Part shown: positions 26,102-34,517 of the stretch, piece by piece | Numbering within the stretch: position 1 is the stretch's first letter | Layout: each line of letters begins with the position of its first letter | Assembly (NCBI RefSeq): GCF_937960835.1 | Contig: NZ_CALGPC010000018.1 | Location: 1 to 64,000 of the forward strand | Source of the DNA: an uncultured Ferrovibrio sp. | Lineage (GTDB): Bacteria > Pseudomonadota > Alphaproteobacteria > Ferrovibrionales > Ferrovibrionaceae | Direction of reading: 5' to 3' | DNA: 64,000 nucleotides | Program-made: the position numbers and the translations under genes | The notes under the pieces: model-generated | What the model saw: only the letters and a program-made list of their open reading frames with translations | The model's database searches: none | What the model was told of the DNA's origin: nothing

Positions 26102-26410
26102 TCACTCCTCCTTGGAATGCTTTTCGAGGTTGACGATGTCGCCCTCGGTGAAGAGATAGTCCTTGAGGTGCTTATTGAAGTCCTGGCTGTTGCGGCGCAG
26201 CCATTCCAGCACCATGGCGGCGTGCTCGATCTCTTCGCGCATGTTGTGCAGGAGGATTTCCTTCAGGGCCGGATCCTCGCAATCGTCGGCCCGCTGCTGA
26301 TACCAGTCGGCCGCTTCCAGCTCTTCCATCAGCGAGACGATGGCCTGGTGCATGGCCAGGGTATGCTTGCTGAGGCGTTCGCGCGGCGCGTGGAGGTCTT
26401 CACTCGACAT
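26102..26410 (-). CDS. Encapsulated-ferritin (EncFtn) homologue without targeting tail
   Basis: Encapsulated ferritins are two-helix proteins that form a ring-shaped ferroxidase inside an encapsulin shell. This 102-residue product matches the Rhodospirillum rubrum EncFtn pattern closely: MEELEAADWYQQR and HNMREEIEHAAMVLEWLRR, then YLFTEG. The ferroxidase ligands E30, E32, E60 and H63, and the pathway residues W36 and Y37, are all present (two less than the R. rubrum numbers). The protein stops about ten residues after YLFTEG, so the C-terminal encapsulin-targeting peptide (LGIGSL type) is missing. No shell gene is in the window. Start ATG 26410 has AGGGAGA upstream. It lies 83 bases downstream of trkH on the same strand. 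Confidence 0.85.
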   Translation of the reverse strand: MSSEDLHAPRERLSKHTLAMHQAIVSLMEELEAADWYQQRADDCEDPALKEILLHNMREEIEHAAMVLEWLRRNSQDFNKHLKDYLFTEGDIVNLEKHSKEE

Positions 26411-26493
26411 GTATGGCGTCTCCCTTGCTGGTCGGGAAACCATTCAAGCGGGAAAATGTTCGCCGCGGTTGTGACTTCTGCGGTCGGCGGGCG

Positions 26494-27984
26494 TCAGTGG
26501 CGCCAGAAAGACCGGCTGAACGGGATCAGCAGGATCAGGATTTCCAGGCGGCCCGCCAGCATGCCGACCGCCATCAGCCATTTCACCCCGGTGGGGACAT
26601 CCTTGAAGGTGCAGCAGGGCCCGCTATGCGGTCCCAGGCCCGGCCCGTTATTGCCCAGCGCCGTGGCCGCGGCGCCGAGGCTTTCCCGGAAGTCCAGACC
26701 GAACAGCGCGATTGCCAGGGTCAGGAGCATCAGCAGCACGAGGTAGATGAAGATGTAGCTGGCGACGCCCGCGCGCACGGCGTCGGGGATATTCTCGCCG
26801 TTGAAGGTCACTCTGAAGGCGCCATGCGGGAAGATCTGGCGCTGAAGCTGCGCGCGCAGCATGCGCATCATGGTGAGGATGCGGAAAACCTTGATGCCGC
26901 CGACCGTCGAGCCCGTGCAGCCGCCGATCAGCATCAACAGCAGGGCAATCAGTTCGGCAAAGCCGCCCCAGTTCGTGAAGTCATATCCGGCAAAGCCGGT
27001 GGTGGTGATGGTCGCCACCGTCATGAACAGCGATTCATGCAGGGCCAGCCAGAACGGCCGGTCATGTTCTGCGATGCGCCAGACGGTCAGCAGGATTGCA
27101 ACGGTGAGGATGATGGCGAAGAAGAGGCGCACCTGATCGTCGTTCAGCAGGCGATCGGGCCGGCCATAGGCCGCCACGACGTAGAGGCCAAAGGGAATGG
27201 CACCGATCACCATGAACATGATGGCAATCCATTCGATCAAGACGCTGTCGAAATAGGCCAGACCGGCATCGTGACTGGAGAAGCCGGCGGTGGACAGGGC
27301 CGTCATCGCATGGCCGATGGCATCGAACCCGTCCATGCCCGCGCTCCAAAAGCACAGGGCGCAAAGCGCGGTCAGCAGCGTGTAAATGATGCCGATCTGT
27401 CCGACCACCTCGGTGATGCGGGGCACGAACTTGGTCGAGCTTGGCGAGAGATCGAGGCTGAATAGCTGCAGACCGCCGATGCGCAGGAAGGGCAGGGCCA
27501 GAACGGCGACGGTGACCATGCCGAAGCCGCCAATCCACTGGATGAGAAAACGCCACAGCAGGAGGCCGCGCGGCAGCGTGTCGAGACCGGTGATCACCGT
27601 CGAACCCGTGGTGGTTAGGCCGGAGACGGATTCGAACACGGCATCGGCCAGCGAAAGCTGCAGCTCAGAAATCATGAAAGGCAAGGCCGCCACGAGGCTG
27701 ACGGTGATCCAGGTGGCGGGCAGCAGCAGAAGCGTTTCGTTCAGATTGATATTCTGATTGCGGTCGTAGGTCGCAATCGCGATCCCGGCGCCGATGAACA
27801 GCGTGCCGAAGGCGCAGATCAGAAAGACCTTGTAATCCTCATGACCTTCCAGCAGGTCGGCCAGCATCGGCGCCAGCATGGCGATGCCGAAGCAGCAACT
27901 GACGGCGCCGACAAAGAACAGGATCGGCGCCAGCCGCACACCGGTGCTGCCGCGGCCGGCGGCGCTTTGGGAGGGGGTACTCAT
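26494..27984 (-). CDS. TrkH/KtrB-family potassium uptake membrane protein
   Basis: The 496-residue polytopic protein has the four selectivity-filter repeats of the superfamily: TTTGSTVITG, LSTAGFSS, TTTGFAGYD and GNNGPGLG. It forms the K+ (or Na+) channel-like translocator of the Trk system and needs a cytoplasmic NAD-binding TrkA-type partner, which is not encoded here. The N-terminal 20 residues are serine/glycine-rich and precede the first span. The ATG at 27984 gives the full family length. The EncFtn homologue follows on the same strand. Confidence 0.88.
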   Translation of the reverse strand: MSTPSQSAAGRGSTGVRLAPILFFVGAVSCCFGIAMLAPMLADLLEGHEDYKVFLICAFGTLFIGAGIAIATYDRNQNINLNETLLLLPATWITVSLVAALPFMISELQLSLADAVFESVSGLTTTGSTVITGLDTLPRGLLLWRFLIQWIGGFGMVTVAVLALPFLRIGGLQLFSLDLSPSSTKFVPRITEVVGQIGIIYTLLTALCALCFWSAGMDGFDAIGHAMTALSTAGFSSHDAGLAYFDSVLIEWIAIMFMVIGAIPFGLYVVAAYGRPDRLLNDDQVRLFFAIILTVAILLTVWRIAEHDRPFWLALHESLFMTVATITTTGFAGYDFTNWGGFAELIALLLMLIGGCTGSTVGGIKVFRILTMMRMLRAQLQRQIFPHGAFRVTFNGENIPDAVRAGVASYIFIYLVLLMLLTLAIALFGLDFRESLGAAATALGNNGPGLGPHSGPCCTFKDVPTGVKWLMAVGMLAGRLEILILLIPFSRSFWRH

Positions 27985-28082
27985 GGCGGCGGAGTGTGGG
28001 CGCGGCCCGAGGCGGAATCAAGAGGGCCTTCGTGCTTGACAGTCGGCCTCATGCCGCAGTGGCCGCTGCGATTCCCGTGGGG

Positions 28083-28616
28083 TCAGCGGACTTTAGGGTT
28101 TGCCGAACGGTCCCGGCTGTTCGGCGGGTAGCCGTGATCGTAGCCTTCGCTCACGCCGATCTGACGCGAGACGCCAATTCCATGGCGGTACGACAGCTCC
28201 CCGCCCAGCCAACCTGTGGCCACGACCAGTACGACGCCGACGATGGAGATGATCAGGCCATAAGGAATGACCTGTTCCGGCGTGTCGAGATGCAGGCTGT
28301 AATTCCAGAGCGACAGCATGAGCAGCAGGACGTTGCCGGCGCCGTGGGCCAGTCCAACCTTGAGCGTGCGGGCGCGGCCCAACCCGATTAGTTCGATCAC
28401 GCCGAGCAGGGCGGCGATGGCGCCCGTTACCAAGGCGGCAAGCAGCAGCCAGGTGGCAGCATAGACCCAGAAGGGATTCTGCGTGATCCAGAAGCCGATA
28501 TCGGCGCCCAGCGCCAGGATGAGCGCGCCGATGGGCAGCGAGACTGCCATCGGATGCAGCGGATGACCGGCGATGGCGACGATGCTGCCGGTTCCAGAGG
28601 GATAATGCGCGGCCAT
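28083..28616 (-). CDS. DUF2231-type four-span membrane protein
   Basis: The 177-residue protein has four predicted membrane segments and the family features HPLHPMAVSLPIGAL at the first span and WLGGELSYRHGIGV after the last. DUF2231 proteins are uncharacterised; conserved histidines suggest haem or metal binding. Start ATG 28616 is placed by AGGAG eight bases upstream; the TTG two codons earlier is less likely. The C-terminal tail is hydrophilic. It sits between trkH and the glnA terminator on the same strand. Confidence 0.78.
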   Translation of the reverse strand: MAAHYPSGTGSIVAIAGHPLHPMAVSLPIGALILALGADIGFWITQNPFWVYAATWLLLAALVTGAIAALLGVIELIGLGRARTLKVGLAHGAGNVLLLMLSLWNYSLHLDTPEQVIPYGLIISIVGVVLVVATGWLGGELSYRHGIGVSRQIGVSEGYDHGYPPNSRDRSANPKVR

Positions 28617-28677
28617 GATCAACTCCTGCCTTGTGAGGATGGATAGCCAACACGGCAGTGGAAAGGCGGGTTCCTCA

Positions 28678-28710
28678 AAAGAAAAACCCCGCCGGCAGGA
28701 ACCGGCGGGG
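28678..28710 (-). terminator. Rho-independent terminator of the glnBA operon
   Basis: Read on the - strand, CCCCGCCGG and CCGGCGGGG form a nine-base-pair stem around TTCCTG, followed by TTTTTC and more T residues. It lies about 50 bases after the glnA stop. Confidence 0.85.
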
Positions 28711-28758
28711 CCTTAATGGACACGCGGCTGACGCCGTGAGCCCAGGGAAGGTCGTTAA

Positions 28759-30168
28759 TTAGACCGAGTAGTACATCGAGAACTCGATCGGATGTGGGGT
28801 GTGCTCGAACGCGTACACCTCTTCCCACTTCAGCTCGAGATAGCTGTCGATGAAATCGTCGGTGAAGACACCGCCGGCCTTCAGGAAGGCGCGATCCTTG
28901 TCCAGGTTTTCCAGGGCCTCGCGGAGCGAACCGCAAACCTGCGGCACTTCCTTCAGTTCCTCAGGAGGCAGGTCGTAGAGGTTCTTGTCCATCGCCGGAC
29001 CCGGATGGATCTTGTTCTTGATGCCATCCAGACCGGCCATCAGCATCGCGGCATAGGCCAGGTAGGGGTTCGCGCCCGGATCGGGGAAGCGGACCTCAAC
29101 GCGCTTGGCCTTCTCGCCGGCGCCGAACGGGATGCGGCAGGAGGCCGAACGGTTACGCGACGAATAGGCCAGCAGCACCGGAGCCTCGAAGCCCGGGATC
29201 AGGCGCTTGTAGCTGTTGGTCAGCGGGTTGGTGAAGGCGTTCAGCGCCTTGGCATGCTTGATGATGCCGCCGATGTAGTAGAGCGCGATGTCGCTCAGGC
29301 CGGCATACTTGTTGCCGGCGAACAGCGGCTTGCCGCCCTTCCACAGCGACTGGTGGACGTGCATGCCCGAACCGTTGTCGCCCTTGACCGGCTTCGGCAT
29401 GAAGGTCGCGGTCTTGCCCCAGGCATGGGCGACGTTGTGGACGCAGTACTTGTAGATCTGCATCGCATCGGCGCACTTCAGCAGGGTGTTGAACTTGATG
29501 CCCAGTTCATGCTGGCTGTTCGCCACCTCGTGGTGATGCTTCTCGACGGTGACACCCATGGCGGCGATGGTCGACAGCATTTCCGAGCGCAGGTCGCCGC
29601 CCTGATCCAGCGGAGCGACTGGGAAGTAGCCGCCCTTGATCGGGGCGCGGTGGCCCATGTTGCCGCCTTCGTAGACCTTGCCCGAGTTGTACGAACCTTC
29701 GATGTCGTCCATGTAGACATAGGTCTCGTTCATCGAAACCTTGAAGCGGACGTCGTCGAACACGAAGAACTCGGCCTCGGGACCGAAATAGGCGACGTCA
29801 GCGATCTTGCTGGACTTGATGTAGGCTTCGGCGGCCTTGGCGATCGAACGCGGGCAGCGGTTGTAGTTGGTGCCCTCATGCGGCTCCAGCACGTCGCAGA
29901 ACAGCACGGCGGTGGTCTGCGCCGAGAACGGGTCGAAGGTGAGGGTGTCGAGATCAGGCTTGAGCAGCATGTCCGACTCATTGATCGCCTTCCAGCCAGC
30001 GATTGAGGAGCCGTCGAACATGATACCTTCCTTCAGGGTCGGCTCATCGATCATGGTGATGTCGAAAGCGACATGCTGCCACTTGCCACGCGGGTCGGTG
30101 AACCGGAAGTCGACGTACTTGGTATCCTTGTCCTTTAACTGCTTCACAATGGATTTTGCATCAGCCAT
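28759..30168 (-). CDS. glnA: Glutamine synthetase type I
   Basis: GlnA makes glutamine from glutamate, ammonia and ATP. The 469-residue length is that of the bacterial dodecameric enzyme. Signature motifs are FDGSSIAGWKAINESDM near 50, the ATP loop KPVKGDNGSGMHVHQSLW, NRSASCRIP near 345 and the adenylylation site with tyrosine in KNLYDLPPEE near 398, so activity should be tuned by GlnE. It follows glnB by 106 bases in the same direction. A GGCGAGG/CCTCGCC hairpin sits between them, and a strong terminator ends the operon. Confidence 0.95.
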   Translation of the reverse strand: MADAKSIVKQLKDKDTKYVDFRFTDPRGKWQHVAFDITMIDEPTLKEGIMFDGSSIAGWKAINESDMLLKPDLDTLTFDPFSAQTTAVLFCDVLEPHEGTNYNRCPRSIAKAAEAYIKSSKIADVAYFGPEAEFFVFDDVRFKVSMNETYVYMDDIEGSYNSGKVYEGGNMGHRAPIKGGYFPVAPLDQGGDLRSEMLSTIAAMGVTVEKHHHEVANSQHELGIKFNTLLKCADAMQIYKYCVHNVAHAWGKTATFMPKPVKGDNGSGMHVHQSLWKGGKPLFAGNKYAGLSDIALYYIGGIIKHAKALNAFTNPLTNSYKRLIPGFEAPVLLAYSSRNRSASCRIPFGAGEKAKRVEVRFPDPGANPYLAYAAMLMAGLDGIKNKIHPGPAMDKNLYDLPPEELKEVPQVCGSLREALENLDKDRAFLKAGGVFTDDFIDSYLELKWEEVYAFEHTPHPIEFSMYYSV

Positions 30169-30251
30169 GGCTGTTTTCCTGCTGCTTCTTCCCTGGTTGC
30201 TAACTGCTCACGAAGATTTCCCCGAACGGGGGTGACTCGATGAGGATGATT

Positions 30252-30273
30252 GGCGAGGTATACCTGCCTCGCC
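30252..30273 (-). promoter_or_regulatory. Intergenic hairpin between glnB and glnA
   Basis: GGCGAGG and CCTCGCC form a seven-base-pair stem immediately after the glnB stop codon, with no T-run. It may be a processing or stability element that separates glnB from glnA mRNA levels. Confidence 0.4.
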
Positions 30274-30274
30274 G

Positions 30275-30613
30275 TCAGACCGCTTCCGCGCCTTTCTCGC
30301 CGGTACGGATGCGGATGACTTCTTCGACGGTGGAGATGAAGATCTTGCCGTCGCCAATGCGGCCGGTGCGGGCGGCCTGTGTGATGGCCTCCACGGCGCG
30401 GTCGACCATGCCGTCGTCCAGCACCACCTCGATCTTCACCTTGGGCAGGAAATCGACGACATATTCGGCGCCGCGATACAGCTCGGTATGACCCTTCTGG
30501 CGGCCAAAGCCCTTGGCCTCGGTGACGGTCAGGCCCTGCAGGCCGATCTCGTGCAGTGCCTCCTTCACCTCGTCGAGTTTGAAGGGCTTGATGATGGCTT
30601 CGATTTTTTTCAT
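30275..30613 (-). CDS. glnB: Nitrogen regulatory protein P-II
   Basis: P-II senses 2-oxoglutarate, ATP/ADP and glutamine (through uridylylation) and controls GlnE, NtrB and other targets. The 112-residue product is the standard length. The T-loop holds the uridylylation site Y51 in ELYRGAEYVVDF; IGDGKIF and RIRTGE are the family's C-terminal marks. GlnB rather than GlnK is favoured by the link to glnA. A sigma-54-type promoter lies about 60 bases upstream, so transcription should rise under nitrogen limitation through NtrC. Confidence 0.95.
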   Translation of the reverse strand: MKKIEAIIKPFKLDEVKEALHEIGLQGLTVTEAKGFGRQKGHTELYRGAEYVVDFLPKVKIEVVLDDGMVDRAVEAITQAARTGRIGDGKIFISTVEEVIRIRTGEKGAEAV

Positions 30614-30671
30614 GGGTGCTACAGACGGTTGGTCAGTTTAGAAAAGACGAAGTTAGGGTCTGCACTGTGGT

Positions 30672-30688
30672 ATGCACGGCCCGTGCCA
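30672..30688 (-). promoter_or_regulatory. Sigma-54 (RpoN) promoter of glnBA
   Basis: On the - strand the sequence TGGCACGGGCCGTGCAT matches the -24/-12 consensus TGGCAC-N5-TTGCA except for one base, with the invariant GG and GC ten bases apart. Transcription would start near 30660, about 48 bases before glnB. No clear NtrC site could be fixed by eye. Confidence 0.7.
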
Positions 30689-30806
30689 CCCTCAACACCA
30701 GATGAAGTGGCTGGAATCCCGCTGGAAGGCGGGGGCTGTGGATAGGTTTCTGTGCGGATTTGCATATAAAAGCGCCTCTGTGATTAAAAAATAGACTAAA
30801 TTCTGC

Positions 30807-31994
30807 CTATTGTTTCGGCGCGCGGTTGGACAAGAAAGCAGCGATCCGGTCCAGTGCCTCGGCGATGGCCTCATCGGAAGCAGCGAAAGACAGCCGCAGA
30901 TAGCCCTCGCCGTGGCGGCCAAAACTGGTGCCGGCGATGGTGGCCACCCCGGCCTTTTCCAGCAATTCGTCCTGTATCTGCCGCGCGGTAAGCCCTGTTT
31001 TTGAGATATTGGGGAAGGCATAGAAGGCGCCTTCCGGCTTGATGCAGCTCAGGCCCGGAATCCTGTTCAGCCCGGCAACGCAGAGGTCGCGGCGGCGGCG
31101 GAAGGCCTGGCGCATCTCTTCCACCGCGTCCTGCGGCCCCTCCAGGGCGGCGATGCCCGCATATTGCGTGGCGGCGTTGACGCAGGAATGGGTATTGATG
31201 GCGAGCTTGGTGGCAAGGTCCACCAGTTTTGCCGGCCACAGGCCCCAGCCCAGGCGCCAGCCGGTCATGGCATAGGTCTTGGACCAGCCTTCCAGGATGA
31301 TCAGGCGGTCCTGCAACTGATCCAGATAGGGGATGAAGCTGGCATACGTGCCGTCGCCATCCAGCACCAGGCGGGAATAAATCTCGTCGGCCAAGACGGT
31401 GACATGCGGGAAGTTCTGCAGGCCTTCGACCAGCTTCTTCACTTCCGCCGCAGGCGCGACGCCGCCGGTGGGATTGGCAGGCGAGTTGATGATCAGCAGG
31501 CGCGTCTGCGGCGTGATGCGCGCCAGCAGATCGCCGGCGCGGAAGGCGAAGCGGTCTTTTTCCAGCAGCGGATAGCCGGCCAGCTTCGCGCCGGTGAAAT
31601 GGACCAACGACTCATAAATCGGGAAGCCCGGATCGGGATACATGATCTCGGTGCCCGGCTCGCCGAACATCATGATGGCGGTGGCCATGGTGACCTTGCC
31701 GCCCGGCACGATCACGATGCGCTCGGGCGAGACGGTTTGCCTGTAACGCCGGTGGATCTCGGCGCAGACCGCCTCGCGCAAAGGCAGGATGCCGTTGGCG
31801 GGCGTATAGCCGTGATGGCCGTCACGCAGCGCCTTGATGGCCGCTTCGACCACATGCGGCGGCGTCGGGAAATCGGGCTGCCCGATACCCAGATTGATGA
31901 TTGTCTTCCCCTCGGCCTCCAGCGCCTTGGCGCGGGCCAGCACCTCGAAGGCGCTTTCCGAGCCCAGGCGCAGCATGCGCGCGGCAACCTGCAT
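30807..31994 (-). CDS. PLP-dependent class I/II aminotransferase
   Basis: The 395-residue fold-type I enzyme has NSPANPTGG, the cofactor aspartate/tyrosine block VLADEIYSRL and the Schiff-base lysine in GWSKTYAMTGWRLGW. It is of the AspC/AlaA-like Igamma group; the amino donor cannot be fixed. The start ATG 31994 has GGAGGG seven bases upstream; the frame is open to 32111 but that part is proline/arginine-rich and unconserved. It is divergent from a RidA-like gene, a sensible neighbour since RidA proteins clear reactive enamines made by PLP enzymes. Confidence 0.88.
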   Translation of the reverse strand: MQVAARMLRLGSESAFEVLARAKALEAEGKTIINLGIGQPDFPTPPHVVEAAIKALRDGHHGYTPANGILPLREAVCAEIHRRYRQTVSPERIVIVPGGKVTMATAIMMFGEPGTEIMYPDPGFPIYESLVHFTGAKLAGYPLLEKDRFAFRAGDLLARITPQTRLLIINSPANPTGGVAPAAEVKKLVEGLQNFPHVTVLADEIYSRLVLDGDGTYASFIPYLDQLQDRLIILEGWSKTYAMTGWRLGWGLWPAKLVDLATKLAINTHSCVNAATQYAGIAALEGPQDAVEEMRQAFRRRRDLCVAGLNRIPGLSCIKPEGAFYAFPNISKTGLTARQIQDELLEKAGVATIAGTSFGRHGEGYLRLSFAASDEAIAEALDRIAAFLSNRAPKQ

Positions 31995-32209
31995 GGCGTC
32001 CCTCCGGTTTCGTTGCCTGCTGCTTATGCCGGGTTTCAGAGGGAGGGGCAAGGCAGGGCGGCCATATGGGGATGATTCGCCGGTGGCCGCGTCACAACCG
32101 TATCTGCTCAAACGTCATAGGGATGTCAGTGCCAATCCGGGTGGCCAGCCTGAATGGCAATGACAGGCGTAATAAACCGAAAGACTGAATACTGTCAGGA
32201 AGCGATCCG

Positions 32210-32590
32210 ATGACTTTTGCGCTTATCAATCCGCCGGGCCTTTATGACGCGGCGAAGAACGGCTACTCCCATCTCGCCATTCTCGATCCGGGTGTGCAGG
32301 TGATCTGCATTTCAGGGCAGGGCGGCGAAACAGAAGACGGCAGTCTGACCGCAGATTTCACTGCACAAGTGCGGCAGGCCTTTAAAAACCTGAAGATCGC
32401 TTTGGCGGCTGCGGGCGTGGGGCCGCAGCATGTGGCCAAGTTGACCGTGCTGATCGTCGATCATACGGAAGCGAAGTTGCATATCTTCGGCGCGGAACTG
32501 GAGCAGGCTTTTGGCACCGGGCCGAAACCGGCCTGCACCCTGATCCCGGTGCCACGGCTGGCACTGGCGGTGCTGCCGCGCGGCAGCTAG
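32210..32590 (+). CDS. RidA (YjgF/UK114) family protein
   Basis: The 126-residue product has the chorismate-mutase-like fold of the family: ICISGQGGE, TADFTAQVRQAFKNLKIALAAAG, and the closing TLIPVPRLAL segment. Classic RidA deaminates 2-aminoacrylate using an arginine near residue 105 in a (R)xAVEV context. Here that stretch reads KPACTLIPVP, so the deaminase arginine appears to be absent and another Rid subfamily is likely. The C-terminus is a few residues short. Its stop overlaps the convergent MFS gene by four bases. Confidence 0.78.
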   Translation: MTFALINPPGLYDAAKNGYSHLAILDPGVQVICISGQGGETEDGSLTADFTAQVRQAFKNLKIALAAAGVGPQHVAKLTVLIVDHTEAKLHIFGAELEQAFGTGPKPACTLIPVPRLALAVLPRGS

Positions 32591-33792
32591 TCCCTCGGTT
32601 TGAGTAAGATCAGCGCCAGCAGAAGCGACATGGCGGCGCAGCCGGCGATCCCGGCCACCATCGGCAGCAGATTGCCATCGGCGAAGGCGCCGCTGAGCGC
32701 CATGGCAATCGCGCCGCAGGCAAGCTGCAGTGTCCCCATCAGCGAGGAGGCGGTGCCAGCAATGGTACCGTGATCCTCCAGCGCCAGCACGGAGCTGACC
32801 GGCAGCAGGATGCCAACGAAAGCGTAACCGGCAAACAAGACCACCTCAAGCAATAGAAGATTCTCAACGCCCACCAGCACCAGCGCGAGGAGCAGCAGCA
32901 TCGCCGCGGCATAGCCATACACGGCGGGGCGCACCAGCCGGCGCAGGCCGAACCGCGCGCCGAGCCAGCCGTTGAACTGCATGGCGGCGAAAAAGGCGGC
33001 AGCGTTGACGGAGAAAACCAGGCTGTAGGCCATCGGCGATAATCCGTAGCGGTCCATCAGCACAAAGGAGGATTGCGCCAGAAAGACAAAGAAGCTGGAC
33101 AGCGCGAAACTGCCGATGAAGGTGAGGCCCAGGAATTGCCGGTCGGTAAGCAGGAATTTGCAGCCCGCCAGCACACCGGCCCAGTTGCTGTCGCCGCGCA
33201 GATGCGCCGGCCGGGTTTCGCGGACGAAGACGATGGCGAGGACGAAGCCGATGAGAGCGGCCGCCATTACCAGCCAGAAGACGCTGCGCCAGCTTGTCTG
33301 TTCGATGATGATGCTGCCGATTAGCGGTGCAAAAAGCGGCGAGACGCTGAGCACCAGCATGAGCAATGCGAGCAGCCGCGCCTCGTCAACTCCGCTATGG
33401 AGGTCGCGGACGATGGCACGGGAAATCACGATTCCGGCAGCGCCGCCAAGGCCTTGCAATGCGCGAAAGCCGATCAGCGTCTCGATATCCGTGGCAAGCG
33501 CGCAGCCGATGCTGGCACCGGCAAAAAGCAGGATGCCGAAATAGAGGGGCGCCTTGCGCCCCACCATGTCGGAAACCGGGCCGAAGAGCATGTGGCCCAG
33601 GGCAAAGGTCACGAAGAAAGCCGTCAGGCTCAGCAATACCCGGTCCGCATCGGCGCCGAGACTGGCGCCGATGGAGGGCATGGATGGCAGATACATGTCG
33701 ATTGCGAAGGGGCCGATCGCCGTGAGCAGCCCCAGCACAAGTGCGTTGCGCAGGAAACGAGTTTTCCCCTGAACAGCAATTGTCTGCTGCAT
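32587..33792 (-). CDS. Bcr/CflA-family multidrug MFS transporter
   Basis: The 401-residue, twelve-span protein shows IGPFAIDMYLPSMP in span 1, GPVSDMVGRKAPLY in loop 2-3 and RALQGLGGAAGIVISRAIVRDL in span 4, which are marks of the Bcr/CflA drug-resistance group. It would export small toxic molecules with proton antiport. The start ATG 33792 yields the normal length. No local regulator is visible, and the DUF1428 gene lies 28 bases upstream on the same strand, so the two may share a transcript. Confidence 0.87.
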   Translation of the reverse strand: MQQTIAVQGKTRFLRNALVLGLLTAIGPFAIDMYLPSMPSIGASLGADADRVLLSLTAFFVTFALGHMLFGPVSDMVGRKAPLYFGILLFAGASIGCALATDIETLIGFRALQGLGGAAGIVISRAIVRDLHSGVDEARLLALLMLVLSVSPLFAPLIGSIIIEQTSWRSVFWLVMAAALIGFVLAIVFVRETRPAHLRGDSNWAGVLAGCKFLLTDRQFLGLTFIGSFALSSFFVFLAQSSFVLMDRYGLSPMAYSLVFSVNAAAFFAAMQFNGWLGARFGLRRLVRPAVYGYAAAMLLLLALVLVGVENLLLLEVVLFAGYAFVGILLPVSSVLALEDHGTIAGTASSLMGTLQLACGAIAMALSGAFADGNLLPMVAGIAGCAAMSLLLALILLKPRD

Positions 33793-33819
33793 CGCGGCGA
33801 TCCGGCTGAAGAGTTCGTT

Positions 33820-34173
33820 TTACTTCACCAGCAGCTTGAAGCCGCCATAGCTCATGCGCTTGAAATCGAAGGGCGGGTTGTTCGGATCGCACAGCTTGGC
33901 AAGCCGCGGATCTTTCATGACCTTGGCATTCACGCTGTCGCGATGCTTGCGCGATTTGAAGACGATGTAGGCGAAGATCGGCACTTCGCTGGTCTTCAGC
34001 TTTACCAGCTTGGGGAAGGGAAGTCCCATCTTCACCTTGAGGTCATCGCCGACATATTCCTTGTAATCGAGCGCACCGTATTCGCGCCAAATCTTGCCGG
34101 CCTTGGTGGACATGCGCTTGTACTCGGCGATCTTCTTCTTCGGCACCGGCAGAACAAAACCATCAACATACAT
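33820..34173 (-). CDS. DUF1428 family protein
   Basis: This 117-residue protein begins MYVDGFVLPVPKKKIAEYKR and ends FDFKRMSYGGFKLLV, both hallmarks of DUF1428, a ferredoxin-like dimeric alpha/beta-barrel family of unknown function related to NIPSNAP and antibiotic monooxygenase folds. The family body is complete. ATG 34173 has AAAGGGAG upstream. A GTTGATATCAAC palindrome (34256-34267) lies in its upstream region and could be a regulator site. Confidence 0.85.
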   Translation of the reverse strand: MYVDGFVLPVPKKKIAEYKRMSTKAGKIWREYGALDYKEYVGDDLKVKMGLPFPKLVKLKTSEVPIFAYIVFKSRKHRDSVNAKVMKDPRLAKLCDPNNPPFDFKRMSYGGFKLLVK

Positions 34174-34255
34174 AGACCGACTCCCTTTGAACGTTGTTAT
34201 TCATTGACACCACTCGTAGGCGGCAGTGTCGCCTCCATACCGTTCGACATAAAGA

Positions 34256-34267
34256 GTTGATATCAAC
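34256..34267. promoter_or_regulatory. Palindrome in the DUF1428 upstream region
   Basis: GTTGATATCAAC is a perfect 12-base palindrome in an otherwise unremarkable AT-richer stretch, about 90 bases before the DUF1428 start. It is a candidate operator; no regulator gene lies nearby. Confidence 0.35.
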
Positions 34268-34505
34268 ATAATCATGCGATGTCAAACCGCGTCCGGTGGC
34301 AGGCCGATGCCTGCCTTATGAATGAGCCTTGAATGCGGGGCAGCAAATGGGAAGGGCTTAGTGTCAGTGTGGTAAGTGCTGCCTGCGACCAGCGCCGGTA
34401 TGAGGCTACCGAATAAGGGTGATTGTCCGCATAATCGCCGCGGCGTTAGCCGTGGCCTCATTTTCTCGCGCGCCAGGGCTATGGAAGGCCGGGCTTTAAG
34501 CCCAG
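34268..34505. other. Noncoding region between divergent DUF1428 and NIPSNAP genes
   Basis: This stretch holds a GGCAGGC/GCCTGCC hairpin at about 34300-34318 and GGGCTTTAAGCCC at about 34492-34504 near the next ribosome-binding site. I see no coding region or known RNA in it. Confidence 0.4.
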
Positions 34506-34517
34506 AAAGGATTGAAA

